Shown here piece after piece: positions 18,127 to 26,829 of a stretch of DNA of 47,483 nt (within the stretch, counting starts at the first letter, position 1; every line of letters starts with the position of its first letter). The DNA is from Streptococcus merionis DSM 19192 (GTDB taxonomy: Bacteria > Bacillota > Bacilli > Lactobacillales > Streptococcaceae). The notes below the pieces were generated by a model. That model was not told where the DNA came from. It did not search any database and saw only the letters and a list, made by a program, of their open reading frames with translations. The position numbers were made by a program, and so were the translations under genes. The stretch covers positions 1 to 47,483 of the forward strand of contig NZ_KB904546.1 in the NCBI RefSeq assembly GCF_000380085.1. Reading direction: 5' to 3'.

Positions 18127-20109
18127 TTATTTGACGTGATCTGCCAGTGCTTTTTCAGCTTCAGCATTTGATTTGGCTTTTTCTTCTTTCCAAGTTTCGT
18201 AAGCCTTATCATACTGCTCAACCGTCACAGTCTCGTCTTGCAGTTTCAAATATTTGAAAAACCTATCGTCTTTCGCACCAACTGCTGCATAAGAAACAGA
18301 GAATGGAACTGTCTTACGAACACCTGGAGTTGCATAGTTCGACACATAAGGGATAACCACTGACTCGTCCACTAACCAAGCCTGTGCTTTCGCATAGGTT
18401 GTGTAGCGTTTTTCCAAGTCAGTTTCTTTTGACGCTTCTGCAAGGAGGGCATTGTAATCATCAAAACCAACCTTCTTAGCAACTTCGCTGTTGGTGCCAC
18501 CATTAATACCAATGGTATAAGTCATGGTCCCTTCCTTAGAGGTGTCAAAGATGTCAAGGTAGGTCGATGGGTCTTGGAAATCAGGCGCCCAACCAGATGC
18601 GATAGACATATCGTAATCGGTTTGGTCTGCGTTATTAGCGTAGTAAGTTGCAGCAAGGTAAGCATCTTCATCTAACATTTGAAGATCGATTTGGACATTT
18701 TCTGATCCCAAAGCATCCTCGATTGATTTCTTAAGGGACTGAGCTTGTTGTACACGGACAGTGTTTGCTTGATCAATTGGGACATCCAGTTTGATTGGGA
18801 ATTTAACCCCTTCTTTTTCGAGGGCTTCTTTGGCCTTGGCAAATTCAGCTTTAGCTTTTTCGACATTGTAGATACCATCTTGCGCATCATCAAGTTGGAC
18901 ATTTTCCCACTCAGAGCCGTAAGACACGATTTGTTCCTCTACAAGGCTGGCAAAATCTTTTTCGCCCACAGTCACAAAGTCTGCTGGTACTACCATATTA
19001 CGGATACCTTTTTCAGCTCCGTCTTCACCAACACTCTGAGCATTGAAGGTCTTGCGGTCAAAGGCAAAGGAAATTGCTTGGCGGAAGTCCTTGTTTTGAA
19101 GAGCTGCTTTCGTAGATGCCTTCTCCTCATCAGTCGTCTTAGATGTGTGGTCATACTTAGTACGTCCCATGTTCATCATCGCATAGTAAGTTGCTGAACC
19201 AGGCTGACTGTATACAATATTATCTTTATACTGCTCTTTAACACTTGAATAGCTTGACGTGTTTGGATAGACACGCGCCATTGTGTAGTTTCCATCTGTA
19301 AAGTTTTTAATAAAGTTTTCCGGATTTGACCCATCATCATATGTCAACTTGATGTTCTCAATACTAACCTTGTCAGCATCCCAATAGTTTTCATTTTTCG
19401 TAAATTCAACAGAGGATTTGGCTGTAATAGCTGAAAGGAGGTAGGCACCATTGTAAAGGAGGGTTGATGGATCTGTTGGTATCCCAAACTTGTCGCCTTG
19501 GCTCTTCAAAAACTCTTCATTAACCGGGAAGAGAATCCCCATGGTTGTCTTAGAATTCCAAAATGGCTCTGGAGCATTCAGAGTGTACTCAACGGTGTGA
19601 TCATCAATCGCTTTCACACCAACTGTCGAGAAATCACTTGTCTCGCCTTTAATATAGGCATCCAAGCCCTTGATAGAATTTTGAATGATGTAAAGCGCTG
19701 AAGAATTCTTATCTGCTGCGTATTTAACACCTGCCACAAAGTCGTGAGCTGTTACATCTGCGTATTCTTCACCATCAGAAGTGAACCACTTCGCATCTTT
19801 GCGGAGTTTGTAAGTGTAAGTCAAACCATCCTTAGAGACAGTCCAGTCTTCAGCTATAGATGGGACAAAGTTCCCGTACTGGTCGTTTTCCAAAAGACCG
19901 TCAACCAAGTTCGTCACGATCTCAGAAGTGGTTGAATGATTATCAACCAAGTAATCCAAGGTTTCTGGGTCTGTTCCGTAAACGTAAGAATACGTGTCAT
20001 TATTTGTATCACCAGATGATGACTTAGATGATCCCCCGCCACATGCAGCAAGAGCACCTACCGTCAAAAGTGTGACCCCAGCTAGAGCAAGCCATTTTTT
20101 CGTTTTCAT
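18127..20109 (-). CDS. Oligopeptide-binding lipoprotein, AmiA/AliA-type paralogue
   Basis: This is a 660-residue family 5 solute-binding lipoprotein: signal MKTKKWLALAG, lipobox LAAC, Gly/Ser linker, full-length OppA fold. It is colinear with the downstream copy throughout (for example DAKW, STVGVKAIDDHTVEYTLN, MLDEDAYLAATYYA). It has its own promoter and terminator, so it is expressed separately and presumably feeds the same AmiCDEF channel with another peptide range. GGAG lies 10 bases before the ATG, a slightly long spacing. Confidence 0.92.
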   Translation of the reverse strand: MKTKKWLALAGVTLLTVGALAACGGGSSKSSSGDTNNDTYSYVYGTDPETLDYLVDNHSTTSEIVTNLVDGLLENDQYGNFVPSIAEDWTVSKDGLTYTYKLRKDAKWFTSDGEEYADVTAHDFVAGVKYAADKNSSALYIIQNSIKGLDAYIKGETSDFSTVGVKAIDDHTVEYTLNAPEPFWNSKTTMGILFPVNEEFLKSQGDKFGIPTDPSTLLYNGAYLLSAITAKSSVEFTKNENYWDADKVSIENIKLTYDDGSNPENFIKNFTDGNYTMARVYPNTSSYSSVKEQYKDNIVYSQPGSATYYAMMNMGRTKYDHTSKTTDEEKASTKAALQNKDFRQAISFAFDRKTFNAQSVGEDGAEKGIRNMVVPADFVTVGEKDFASLVEEQIVSYGSEWENVQLDDAQDGIYNVEKAKAEFAKAKEALEKEGVKFPIKLDVPIDQANTVRVQQAQSLKKSIEDALGSENVQIDLQMLDEDAYLAATYYANNADQTDYDMSIASGWAPDFQDPSTYLDIFDTSKEGTMTYTIGINGGTNSEVAKKVGFDDYNALLAEASKETDLEKRYTTYAKAQAWLVDESVVIPYVSNYATPGVRKTVPFSVSYAAVGAKDDRFFKYLKLQDETVTVEQYDKAYETWKEEKAKSNAEAEKALADHVK

Positions 20110-20169
20110 AATGGGTAATCTCCTTTTTCTATTTCGAATTTTCTTAAAAAATTCTTAAGTATGTTAGCT

Positions 20170-20198
20170 ATTATATCATCAATTATTTAGTTTGTAAA
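20170..20198 (-). promoter_or_regulatory. Promoter of the upstream amiA paralogue
   Basis: The elements are -35 TTTACA (20193-20198), a 17-base spacer and -10 TATAAT (20170-20175) with TGA before it. The predicted leader is about 55 bases. Confidence 0.75.
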
Positions 20199-20288
20199 CA
20201 ATTTTCTGACTTTTTTTTATTTTAAAAAATGTTTTTTTAAACAGCTTTTTATACAAACTATTCATCGATTGACGCTTGCTTTTTGTGG

Positions 20289-20294
20289 TATAAT
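20289..20294 (+). promoter_or_regulatory. Extended -10 promoter of dacA
   Basis: TGGTATAAT forms an extended -10 only about 20 bases before the dacA ATG, giving a very short leader. TTGACG lies upstream but at 14 bases, too close for a standard -35. The promoter probably relies on the extended -10. Confidence 0.55.
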
Positions 20295-20313
20295 AGCCTA
20301 AGAGGTACTCTTA

Positions 20314-21603
20314 ATGAAAAACTGTCGTATACTGCTAATGCTTTGCTTCTTAGCAAATGCCCTGCTGTCCCCAATAAGCGTTTTTGCTACGGAAACAACT
20401 ACCGAAGTCACCAGCACTGAGACTGATCAAGAGAATAACGATAAGTCTCAGCGATTTTCTGTTGCTGCCAATCATGCGATCGCCATTGAGGCCAACACGG
20501 GAAAAATTTTATATGAAAAAAACAGTGACGAGGTCACTGGTACTGCATCGACTTCGAAACTGTTAACCGCCTATCTCATTTATGATGCTGTTGCTAAGGG
20601 CGAAGCTAGTTGGGAAGATGTGGTGAATGTTTCAAACTACGCCTATTCTCTGTCTCTAAACACAGAAGTCGCTAATGTTCCCTTGGATGCTAGAGCTTAC
20701 ACACTGCAAGAACTCTTCACTGCTATGATGGTTAATTCAGCCAACGGAGCGACTGTTGCTCTGGCTGAGCATATCAGTGGCACTGAACCTCGATTTGTAG
20801 ATGCCATGTCAAAAAAAGTCACAGAATGGGGGATTAAGGATGCTAAATTGGTCAATGCGACCGGCCTTAGCAATCACTATCTGGGAGACCATCGCTACCC
20901 TGATTCTACTGAAACCGATGAAAACTTGATGTCTGCAAAGTCCCTTGCTATCATCACCCAGCGGTTGCTTTTAGATTATCCAGAGGTTAGTGAACTAACG
21001 TCACTTGTCACCGCGCCTTTTTCTTACACGACGATTTCCAACTGGAACTTACTGCTTCCTGGAGCGACCTACTCCCGTCCTAAGGTTGATGGGCTCATGA
21101 CTGGAACCTCTGAAAAATCTGGCTCCTCCTTGGTAGCTTCAGGAACAGAAAACTACATGCGAGTGGTGACAGTGGTCTTAGGCGCTCACAATGGCACAGA
21201 AGACTCTAATGCCCGCTTTTTAGCAACTCACGCCTTGTTTGATCATATCAGAGAGCATTACTATTTTAAGACAATGATCCGAAAGGGAGATACTTACAAT
21301 AAGAATCAGTCTTCTATTTCTAATGGGAAAAAACCAGCGGTCACTGCTGTTGCTAAGGAAGACTTTCTTGTTGTCCAAGAGGTTGGTGCAGAAAATGAGA
21401 GCTTCAACTACAGCCCTATCGAGGAAACATTAGAAGCCCCTGTCAAAGAAGGAACGACCGTTGGGCACCTGACGTTTGATGATGATGGCTATTTGAAGGC
21501 GCCACCCCAACTAGAGATGGTCGCCAAAGACTCCATAGAGCGAGCAAGCTTTTACAAGGTTTGGTGGAATAACTTTGTCAACTGGGTCAATGAAGAACTC
21601 TAG
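20314..21603 (+). CDS. dacA: D-alanyl-D-alanine carboxypeptidase (PBP3/DacA-like), KTG motif altered
   Basis: This is a 429-residue low-molecular-mass penicillin-binding protein that trims the terminal D-Ala of peptidoglycan stem peptides outside the cell. The signal peptide is residues 1-25 (VFA cleavage region). The active-site SxxK is Ser79-Thr-Ser-Lys82 and SxN is Ser142-Ala-Asn144. The third motif, normally KTG, is Met262-Thr-Gly because the codon is ATG (21097-21099). A C-terminal beta domain follows (about 300-395), and a final amphipathic Trp-rich helix (FYKVWWNNFVNWVNEEL) is the usual membrane anchor. GAGG lies 8 bases before the ATG. The missing motif lysine may impair catalysis. 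The rest looks intact. Confidence 0.9.
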   Translation: MKNCRILLMLCFLANALLSPISVFATETTTEVTSTETDQENNDKSQRFSVAANHAIAIEANTGKILYEKNSDEVTGTASTSKLLTAYLIYDAVAKGEASWEDVVNVSNYAYSLSLNTEVANVPLDARAYTLQELFTAMMVNSANGATVALAEHISGTEPRFVDAMSKKVTEWGIKDAKLVNATGLSNHYLGDHRYPDSTETDENLMSAKSLAIITQRLLLDYPEVSELTSLVTAPFSYTTISNWNLLLPGATYSRPKVDGLMTGTSEKSGSSLVASGTENYMRVVTVVLGAHNGTEDSNARFLATHALFDHIREHYYFKTMIRKGDTYNKNQSSISNGKKPAVTAVAKEDFLVVQEVGAENESFNYSPIEETLEAPVKEGTTVGHLTFDDDGYLKAPPQLEMVAKDSIERASFYKVWWNNFVNWVNEEL

Positions 21604-21630
21604 TAGAAACTCATAGACCTGAATATATAT

Positions 21631-21697
21631 CAAGAGCGCTATAACTTAGGCTCAGAAAAAGACATGCTAGGTGACACTCTGATTTTGAGATCACCTT
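21631..21697. repeat. Dispersed intergenic repeat, copy 1
   Basis: This ~67-base element is shared in the same orientation with 24444-24507. Shared blocks in order are CAAGAGCG, CAGAAAA, ATGCTAGGTG and CTCTGATTTTGAGA. It can fold (GGTGA/TCACC with CTC/GAG). It lies just downstream of the ABC pair, and copy 2 lies just upstream of it. Confidence 0.6.
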
Positions 21698-21709
21698 ATT
21701 CCATATCAT

Positions 21710-21740
21710 AAAAACACGATCCCTCAGAATCGTGTTTTTT
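21710..21740. terminator. Bidirectional terminator between dacA and the ABC permease gene
   Basis: An 11-bp perfect stem, AAAAACACGAT with ATCGTGTTTTT, has an 8-base loop. The T-rich arm on either strand lets it end both dacA (plus) and the convergent ABC unit (minus). Confidence 0.85.
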
Positions 21741-21829
21741 AACTTTGTGACCAAATCAAGACATTTTCCTAAAGAATAAAGGAATGCTCTCTTACTCTTG
21801 ATGGAATCAAGTATATTTTGTCTCTAAGC

Positions 21830-23458
21830 TTAAAGAACCTTGTAGCGCCAGAAATTTTTGGACCAGAAATAGGTTAAAACAACTGCGATGACAAGAAGGA
21901 GGAAAATCCCAGCTGCTAGAAGGAGATTGACCGTTACAGACGCTGCGCTAAGAACAATAACACCAAAGATGATAACAGCTGCGAAAACTACGAAAGATAC
22001 CAAAAGAACAATCGTCTTAGCGACATTTCCCATACCACGATTGGCCAACTGGGTCACGTTCTGCCAATTAAGCCCCAAAAGCCTAAAATCTCTTGTGAAA
22101 TAGAACATTTCCATACAGTAGGCAGTCATAAGCCAACCAAGTACAGCCCCTAAAAACATGTAGATCGGCAGTTGTAACCAAATGGTCACTCCAAGTATCA
22201 CAAGAAGGGGTAAGGCAGCATCCACTAGAAAGGCAAACCAAAATTTGAACTCTAGGTATTTTTTCATGTTAAGTGGCAGGGTTTTAAAGAAATTGAAATT
22301 CTCCCGATCCAGAGAAATGACAACACTAGCCAAGCCGCCAGCAGACATGAGAGCATAGGCTGCACCAAAAAGAAGCGCTATGGATAAATACCCTATGTTG
22401 TAATCCACTGATAAAAGTTTATCTCGTACTCCTATCAAAGTCGGAATTGTCATAAAGGCCACCAGCAAAGAGCCCATGATAACAAATGTAAATAAAAGCG
22501 TTGGATCTGCAATTAAGCCCATATGATATTGCCAGAGTTGTTGGCGCAAGGTGCGCTGGCCTTTAGAAGCTTTGGTCGTCTTAGGTGCTTTGCGCACAGA
22601 CACTGCTGATGTAGTCGCAAGAGCGGCTTCGTAGAAATTAGGAAGGACTTGCTTTTTAACAACCCACAAAAGACCTAAGATCAGAACCAACCAGATTGCC
22701 AAGTGGACTAGGACATTGACACTCAGTGGATTTTGAGCTACGCCATAGAAGAGCCAGAATGGATAGAATCCTCCACCTGTCTCACGCAACTCTCCTAAGG
22801 AAAAATCCATAGAAGTACTTTGCAGACTGATGATGGCAAAAACTGTCCCAATCATTGAAACAGCCATAATCGCTCCTGAAGCGATTTTTTTGTGCTGACG
22901 AAAGACATTGGTCTTGGTCATGAAATGAACCGCAACAACTGTCAACAGTGCCATGGCTGTAAACAGCAAAGCAAAGGACAAAAGAGTAACTGGGACACTC
23001 CACCACCAGGCATTCCCAAAACGGAAATGAAGCAAGCCTAGGTAAAGCAGAATCGGAAGCAGAAAAGTGAGGCTAGCAATGACAACAACCACGCCTTTTC
23101 CTAGAAATACCTCTAGCTCTGACACAGGCAAACTGCGATAAGACTGGAGGTCCTTACTCTCATAAAAGACATTGTACATGCTCAAAAAGGCTTGGAACAT
23201 AGCCATGAGTGTAAAGATGGCGATAAACTGTGTGTAGAGGCCCGGAAGTTTTTCAAATGGAATCCCGAAACTGTAGGAGCCGAAAAGACCAATGTATAGA
23301 ATACCTGCAAATAGGTATTGATTGAGAATCTTACGGGTGATGTTAAGTTTTTTAGTTGGTTTATCAGCCTGCTTTCTCCGGTATTTGTCCATCTGCGCAG
23401 CCTGCATAGAATAAATCAGATTGAGCTGAGCCAGCTTACGAATCATACTAAACCTCAT
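21830..23458 (-). CDS. ABC transporter membrane protein (ABC-2-like, about 12 helices)
   Basis: This is a 542-residue polytopic membrane protein encoded immediately after, and overlapping by 11 bases, an ABC ATPase gene. A basic N-terminus (MRFSMIRKLAQ and a KYRRKQADKPTKK stretch) precedes about 12 hydrophobic segments in two blocks, separated by a hydrophilic loop near 280-310. The sequence SKDLQSYRSLPVSELEVFLGK after the second helix is typical of ABC-2-type export permeases. The start at 23458 is chosen because AGGAGG lies 6 bases upstream. The substrate is not recognisable. Confidence 0.85.
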   Translation of the reverse strand: MRFSMIRKLAQLNLIYSMQAAQMDKYRRKQADKPTKKLNITRKILNQYLFAGILYIGLFGSYSFGIPFEKLPGLYTQFIAIFTLMAMFQAFLSMYNVFYESKDLQSYRSLPVSELEVFLGKGVVVVIASLTFLLPILLYLGLLHFRFGNAWWWSVPVTLLSFALLFTAMALLTVVAVHFMTKTNVFRQHKKIASGAIMAVSMIGTVFAIISLQSTSMDFSLGELRETGGGFYPFWLFYGVAQNPLSVNVLVHLAIWLVLILGLLWVVKKQVLPNFYEAALATTSAVSVRKAPKTTKASKGQRTLRQQLWQYHMGLIADPTLLFTFVIMGSLLVAFMTIPTLIGVRDKLLSVDYNIGYLSIALLFGAAYALMSAGGLASVVISLDRENFNFFKTLPLNMKKYLEFKFWFAFLVDAALPLLVILGVTIWLQLPIYMFLGAVLGWLMTAYCMEMFYFTRDFRLLGLNWQNVTQLANRGMGNVAKTIVLLVSFVVFAAVIIFGVIVLSAASVTVNLLLAAGIFLLLVIAVVLTYFWSKNFWRYKVL

Positions 23459-24215
23459 GGCCAACCTCCTCCACCGCTACCTGAGTACCACTTTCTGCTT
23501 CACGACCAGCCATACCAAGATAAATAGACTCAAGCGGCTTATCTGGATGAAGAGCCTTGAGTTCAGCAATGGTCCCGAAGTAGATGAGCTCTCCTTTTTT
23601 GAGAATAGCAATGCGGTCACAGATTTGTTCGGCAACTTCTAAAACATGAGTCGAAAAGATAACGGTATTGCCCTCATCAGCATGCTTACGCATGAGCTCT
23701 TTGAGGTCAAAAGCTGCCTGAGGATCAAGACCCGTCATCGGCTCATCTAAGACCCAAATATCAGGATTTGGTAAAAGCGCTCCAATCAAGAAGACTTTTT
23801 GCCGCATCCCATGTGAGAATGACTCAATGGTCTGGTAACGATTTTCTGTCAGATCAAAAAGGGACATAAGGCGTGACAGCTGGCTTTCTTTTTGCTCTTG
23901 AGTTAATTCGTAGGCACTGGCAATCAAGTCCCAAAACTCATCAGCTGACATCCTCAAAAAAAGATCTGGAGAATCCGCCACATAACCAATACGCTTTTTG
24001 ATGGACAAGCGACTGTCAGCCAAGTCAGCACCATCGACTAGAATCGTTCCTGACGTCGGATTGATGACACTGACCAAAGACTTGATCGTTGTCGATTTTC
24101 CGGCACCGTTGTGACCAATGAGACCAACGATCTCACCTGATTCAATAGCTAGATTCAGTTGGTTAAGTGCTGTTTTGTCACCGTAGACTTTTGTGACCTC
24201 TTTAAATTCGATCAT
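23448..24215 (-). CDS. ABC transporter ATP-binding protein
   Basis: This is a 255-residue ATPase of the CcmA/ABC-2 export type. Walker A GHNGAGKST is at about 36-44, the signature SHGMRQK and Walker B IWVLDEPMTGLD, with the H-loop in STHVLEVAE. It forms a two-gene unit with the downstream membrane protein. Streptococcal pairs of this kind are usually annotated as efflux or membrane-stress transporters, but nothing here names the substrate. AGGGAGG precedes the ATG. Confidence 0.9.
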   Translation of the reverse strand: MIEFKEVTKVYGDKTALNQLNLAIESGEIVGLIGHNGAGKSTTIKSLVSVINPTSGTILVDGADLADSRLSIKKRIGYVADSPDLFLRMSADEFWDLIASAYELTQEQKESQLSRLMSLFDLTENRYQTIESFSHGMRQKVFLIGALLPNPDIWVLDEPMTGLDPQAAFDLKELMRKHADEGNTVIFSTHVLEVAEQICDRIAILKKGELIYFGTIAELKALHPDKPLESIYLGMAGREAESGTQVAVEEVGHEV

Positions 24216-24279
24216 GCGAAACCTCCCTTAATTTGACCATCCCTCTCGAAAAGGAATTTTTATTCTTGTATTAATTGAT

Positions 24280-24308
24280 AGTTTACTCCTTTTTCTTTGC
24301 TTTGTCAA
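24280..24308 (-). promoter_or_regulatory. Promoter of the ABC ATPase-permease unit
   Basis: The elements are -35 TTGACA (24303-24308), a 17-base spacer and -10 TAAACT (24280-24285). The leader is about 57 bases. Confidence 0.6.
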
Positions 24309-24443
24309 TATGTACTAGTTAAGTTGTACAGATCTTTAAAGCAAAAATGGGCTGAAACCATTAAACAAAATTGAAAAGGTGAAGCAGGAGCAAAGCTAGC
24401 ATGCCTTTCAATACCCTAAACTGAACAATATAGTCAATTGAAT

Positions 24444-24507
24444 CAAGAGCGGTACAACTGTATTTCAGAAAAGTATGCTAGGTGCTGCTCTGATTTTGAG
24501 ACAACTT
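24444..24507. repeat. Dispersed intergenic repeat, copy 2
   Basis: This is the second copy of the element at 21631-21697, in the same orientation and about 2.8 kb apart. The outer GGTGA/TCACC pairing is lost here, but CTCTGATTTTGAG is identical. The rest of the 449-base gap (24216-24664) holds only the ABC promoter and the lipoprotein terminator. Confidence 0.6.
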
Positions 24508-24570
24508 TGACCTAATCTTGTTTCAATCAACCATATTAGTCAAGTTGCTATACCTAAAAATATTCAAAAT

Positions 24571-24631
24571 AAAAAAACCACAAGTGAATGTCAACTCCCC
24601 AATATTTTTAGGGTTGATTTCACTTATGGTC
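24571..24631 (-). terminator. Terminator of the lipoprotein gene
   Basis: A long interrupted stem (ACCATAAGTGAA and TCAAC pairing with GTTGA and TTCACTTGTGGT) is followed by TTTTTTTATTTT on the minus strand, about 35 bases past the stop. Confidence 0.85.
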
Positions 24632-24664
24632 TTTAAACTCAGCTACTGAGTACATATCTAGTCT

Positions 24665-25114
24665 TCATTGCTTAGTCAACACAATGGTTTCATTAAAGTC
24701 ATCTTCGTCGATGTCTTTGATAGTGAGTTGGTTGCCCTCTAGTAGGTAGCGCTCTGCATCATCACCAATAATGATGCGTTGGTTAGCTGGGTCAAGTGTG
24801 ACATTTTTAATTTCTTGCTCACCGTCTGGCTCAACCTGTGTCCATGTACCAGAAGTTCCTGTGATGACAAGAGTGACTTCGTCTTCTTCATCACGTCCTT
24901 TATAAGTACCATCTAACTCGCCAGTCGTTTGACCAGTAGCATTTGAAGCAGAGGTTGATGATGAGGCAGCCGTACTGCTGGATGATGTGGTAGACGACTG
25001 AGAGGTAGAGGTTTCAGGCGCAACTTGGTTTTGTGTGTTTGAACAAGCTACTAAAAATAAGGCAAATATCATTGTAGCAGGTAATAAGATCGATTTTGAA
25101 ATTTTCATTTTCAT
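24665..25114 (-). CDS. Small Ser/Thr-rich lipoprotein
   Basis: The product is a 149-residue predicted lipoprotein. The signal is MKMKISKSILLPATMIF and the lipobox LVAC ends near residue 24. A low-complexity Ser/Thr linker covers about 35-65, followed by an acidic ~80-residue domain (LDGTYKGRDEEDEVTLVITG ... KQ at the end) that looks like a small beta barrel. Such lipoproteins are widespread and uncharacterised in streptococci. No function is assigned. The purine-rich ribosome-binding site is about 12 bases from the first ATG. The second ATG two codons on is an alternative. Confidence 0.8.
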   Translation of the reverse strand: MKMKISKSILLPATMIFALFLVACSNTQNQVAPETSTSQSSTTSSSSTAASSSTSASNATGQTTGELDGTYKGRDEEDEVTLVITGTSGTWTQVEPDGEQEIKNVTLDPANQRIIIGDDAERYLLEGNQLTIKDIDEDDFNETIVLTKQ

Positions 25115-25150
25115 AAGGTATTCTTTCCCCTTTCCAAATGATTAGGTTTT

Positions 25151-25156
25151 ATTTTA
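25151..25156 (-). promoter_or_regulatory. Extended -10 for the lipoprotein gene
   Basis: TGGTAAAAT on the minus strand lies about 40 bases before the ATG. There is no convincing -35 at 17 bases. Confidence 0.35.
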
Positions 25157-25210
25157 CCAAATATCGAAGCTATAAGCGTGGGTTTTGCTTTTGCAACATT
25201 TAAGACATAT

Positions 25211-26419
25211 CTATCTTTTCCATGCGGACCATTCAGCAACTGCTGTAAAAAGGACATCCGTTGATGAATTTAGGGCTGTTTCGCAGGAATCTTGAATAAC
25301 ACCAACGATAAAGCCGACACCAACGACTTGCATGGCAATGTCATTTGGAATGCCAAAGAGACTGCAAGCTACCGGAATAAGTAGGAGGGAGCCGCCAGCA
25401 ACACCCGAAGCACCACAGGCAGATAGAGCTGCTACAATGCTCAAAATGAAAGCCGATGCAAAATCAACTGTGATGCCAAGTGTTGACACCGCAGCCATCG
25501 TTAGCACTGTAATAGTGATGGCCGCACCAGCCATATTGATGGTTGCGCCAAGAGGAATTGAAACGGTATAGGTATCCTTATCCAGACCTAATTTTTCACA
25601 AAGGCGCATATTAACAGGAATATTGGCCGCAGACGAACGCGTAAAGAAGGCTGTTACACCACTCTCTCGTAAACATTGGAAAACCAAGGGATAGGGATTG
25701 GCTCGCATAACGATAAAAGCAATGAGAGGGTTAACGACAAGCGCTACAACAGCCATACAACCCACTAAGATTAATAGCAAAACGCCATAATCTGCCACAA
25801 TCCCAATACCGTTTGAAGCAATGGTCTGAAAAACCAAGCCCAGGATTCCAAATGGCGCTAAATTGATGATGCCCTTAACAACCTTTGAAGTGACTTCTGC
25901 CATGGTATTGAGCAAGTGCTTGGTTTCTGGGCTAACAGTCCGCATAGCAAAACCAAAGATAACCGCCCAAGAGAGCACTCCGATGTAGTTTCCAGTGGCC
26001 ACAGCGTTAATGGGATTATCAACAATTTTCAGCAGCAGTCCTTGAAACACCTCAGCCACTCCTTGTGGTGGGGCAATATCCGTCACACCACCACTTTCAG
26101 GTAAAATCAGGATGACTGGAAAGAAGTAATGCGATACAACCGCTACTAGAGCTGCCGCAAAGGTACCGACCAAATAAAGAACAATGACCGTGCGCATATT
26201 GGTCTTTTGACCTTGACGTGTCTGCGATAAAGCGTTCGCTACCAAGGCAAAAACTAACAGCGGCGCAATAGCTTTTAGCCCACCAACAAATAACTCTCCC
26301 AAAAGTCCTATCGCTGATAACTGAGGAAGCACAAGTCCTAACAGGGTACCAAACAGCACTCCTACAACAATACGTCTAATCAAACTCATACGATTCCAAA
26401 TACTAAATGCTTTTTTCAT
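25211..26419 (-). CDS. sstT: Na+/serine-threonine symporter SstT
   Basis: This is a 402-residue dicarboxylate/amino acid:cation symporter (DAACS) of SstT length, importing serine and threonine with Na+. It has 8-9 membrane segments. The Ser-rich re-entrant loop ([15 protein letters not shown]), the conserved [15 protein letters not shown] and the [14 protein letters not shown] loop are all present and family-typical. The start at 26419 gives [10 protein letters not shown] with AAAGGA upstream. A longer in-frame reading would cover its own promoter. It is monocistronic. Confidence 0.93.
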   Translation of the reverse strand: MKKAFSIWNRMSLIRRIVVGVLFGTLLGLVLPQLSAIGLLGELFVGGLKAIAPLLVFALVANALSQTRQGQKTNMRTVIVLYLVGTFAAALVAVVSHYFFPVILILPESGGVTDIAPPQGVAEVFQGLLLKIVDNPINAVATGNYIGVLSWAVIFGFAMRTVSPETKHLLNTMAEVTSKVVKGIINLAPFGILGLVFQTIASNGIGIVADYGVLLLILVGCMAVVALVVNPLIAFIVMRANPYPLVFQCLRESGVTAFFTRSSAANIPVNMRLCEKLGLDKDTYTVSIPLGATINMAGAAITITVLTMAAVSTLGITVDFASAFILSIVAALSACGASGVAGGSLLLIPVACSLFGIPNDIAMQVVGVGFIVGVIQDSCETALNSSTDVLFTAVAEWSAWKR

Positions 26420-26459
26420 GACAATTCCTTTGCTAGCTTTAATAAAACAAGATTGTTCT

Positions 26460-26488
26460 ATCATAACGTAAACTGTCCTTTTTTTCAA
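26460..26488 (-). promoter_or_regulatory. Promoter of sstT
   Basis: The elements are -35 TTGAAA (26483-26488), a 17-base spacer and -10 TATGAT (26460-26465). It lies just after the stop of a candidate small ORF and gives a leader of about 35 bases. Confidence 0.65.
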
Positions 26489-26507
26489 GGATATTATGCT
26501 AATATTC

Positions 26508-26654
26508 TTAAAACATGTATTTTTCTGACGATTTGGTAACAGAAGAGATAGTCTGCCCTTTCTGTACATTTGGTGGAATCGGAAGAATCGTTAGCAAAAC
26601 AAGATAATTGAGTTTCAAAAAAATAGCAATAGTGTAAAATGTCTTTCTTGACAT
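26508..26654 (-). CDS. Candidate 48-residue hydrophobic small protein
   Basis: This short minus-strand ORF has a strong ribosome-binding site (GAGGAG, 5 bases before the ATG). The product starts with a basic tip (MSRKTF), has a hydrophobic core from about 8 to 27, then PIPP and a polar tail ending KSSEKYMF. It could be a membrane peptide, an exported peptide precursor, or chance. No homologue is recognised and no clear promoter is seen. It sits between the suf terminator and the sstT promoter. Confidence 0.35.
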   Translation of the reverse strand: MSRKTFYTIAIFLKLNYLVLLTILPIPPNVQKGQTISSVTKSSEKYMF

Positions 26655-26744
26655 CTTTACTCCTCTATCAATTTCAAAGGCTAGAACAGCGCCATTTGAC
26701 AGTCATTTTCCGAAGCAGATGATTGTTTTTCTGTTTTCGATTTC

Positions 26745-26782
26745 AAAAAACAACCAACCGCTTGTGACGATTAGTTGTTGTG
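26745..26782 (-). terminator. Terminator of the suf operon
   Basis: CAAC (minus strand) pairs with GTTG, and AATCG with CGGTT, around a 7-base loop. TTTTTTG follows. The hairpin lies about 48 bases past the sufB stop. Confidence 0.65.
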
Positions 26783-26829
26783 CTGTCATCATATAACTTC
26801 CATGCTGTTTTAGAGAGCAAGTAGCCATA

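Noticed and set aside
18127..20109. The duplicated amiA genes as a mobile element
   Set aside because: There are no flanking terminal repeats or transposase. Ordinary tandem duplication explains the pair, and several such paralogues are normal in streptococci.
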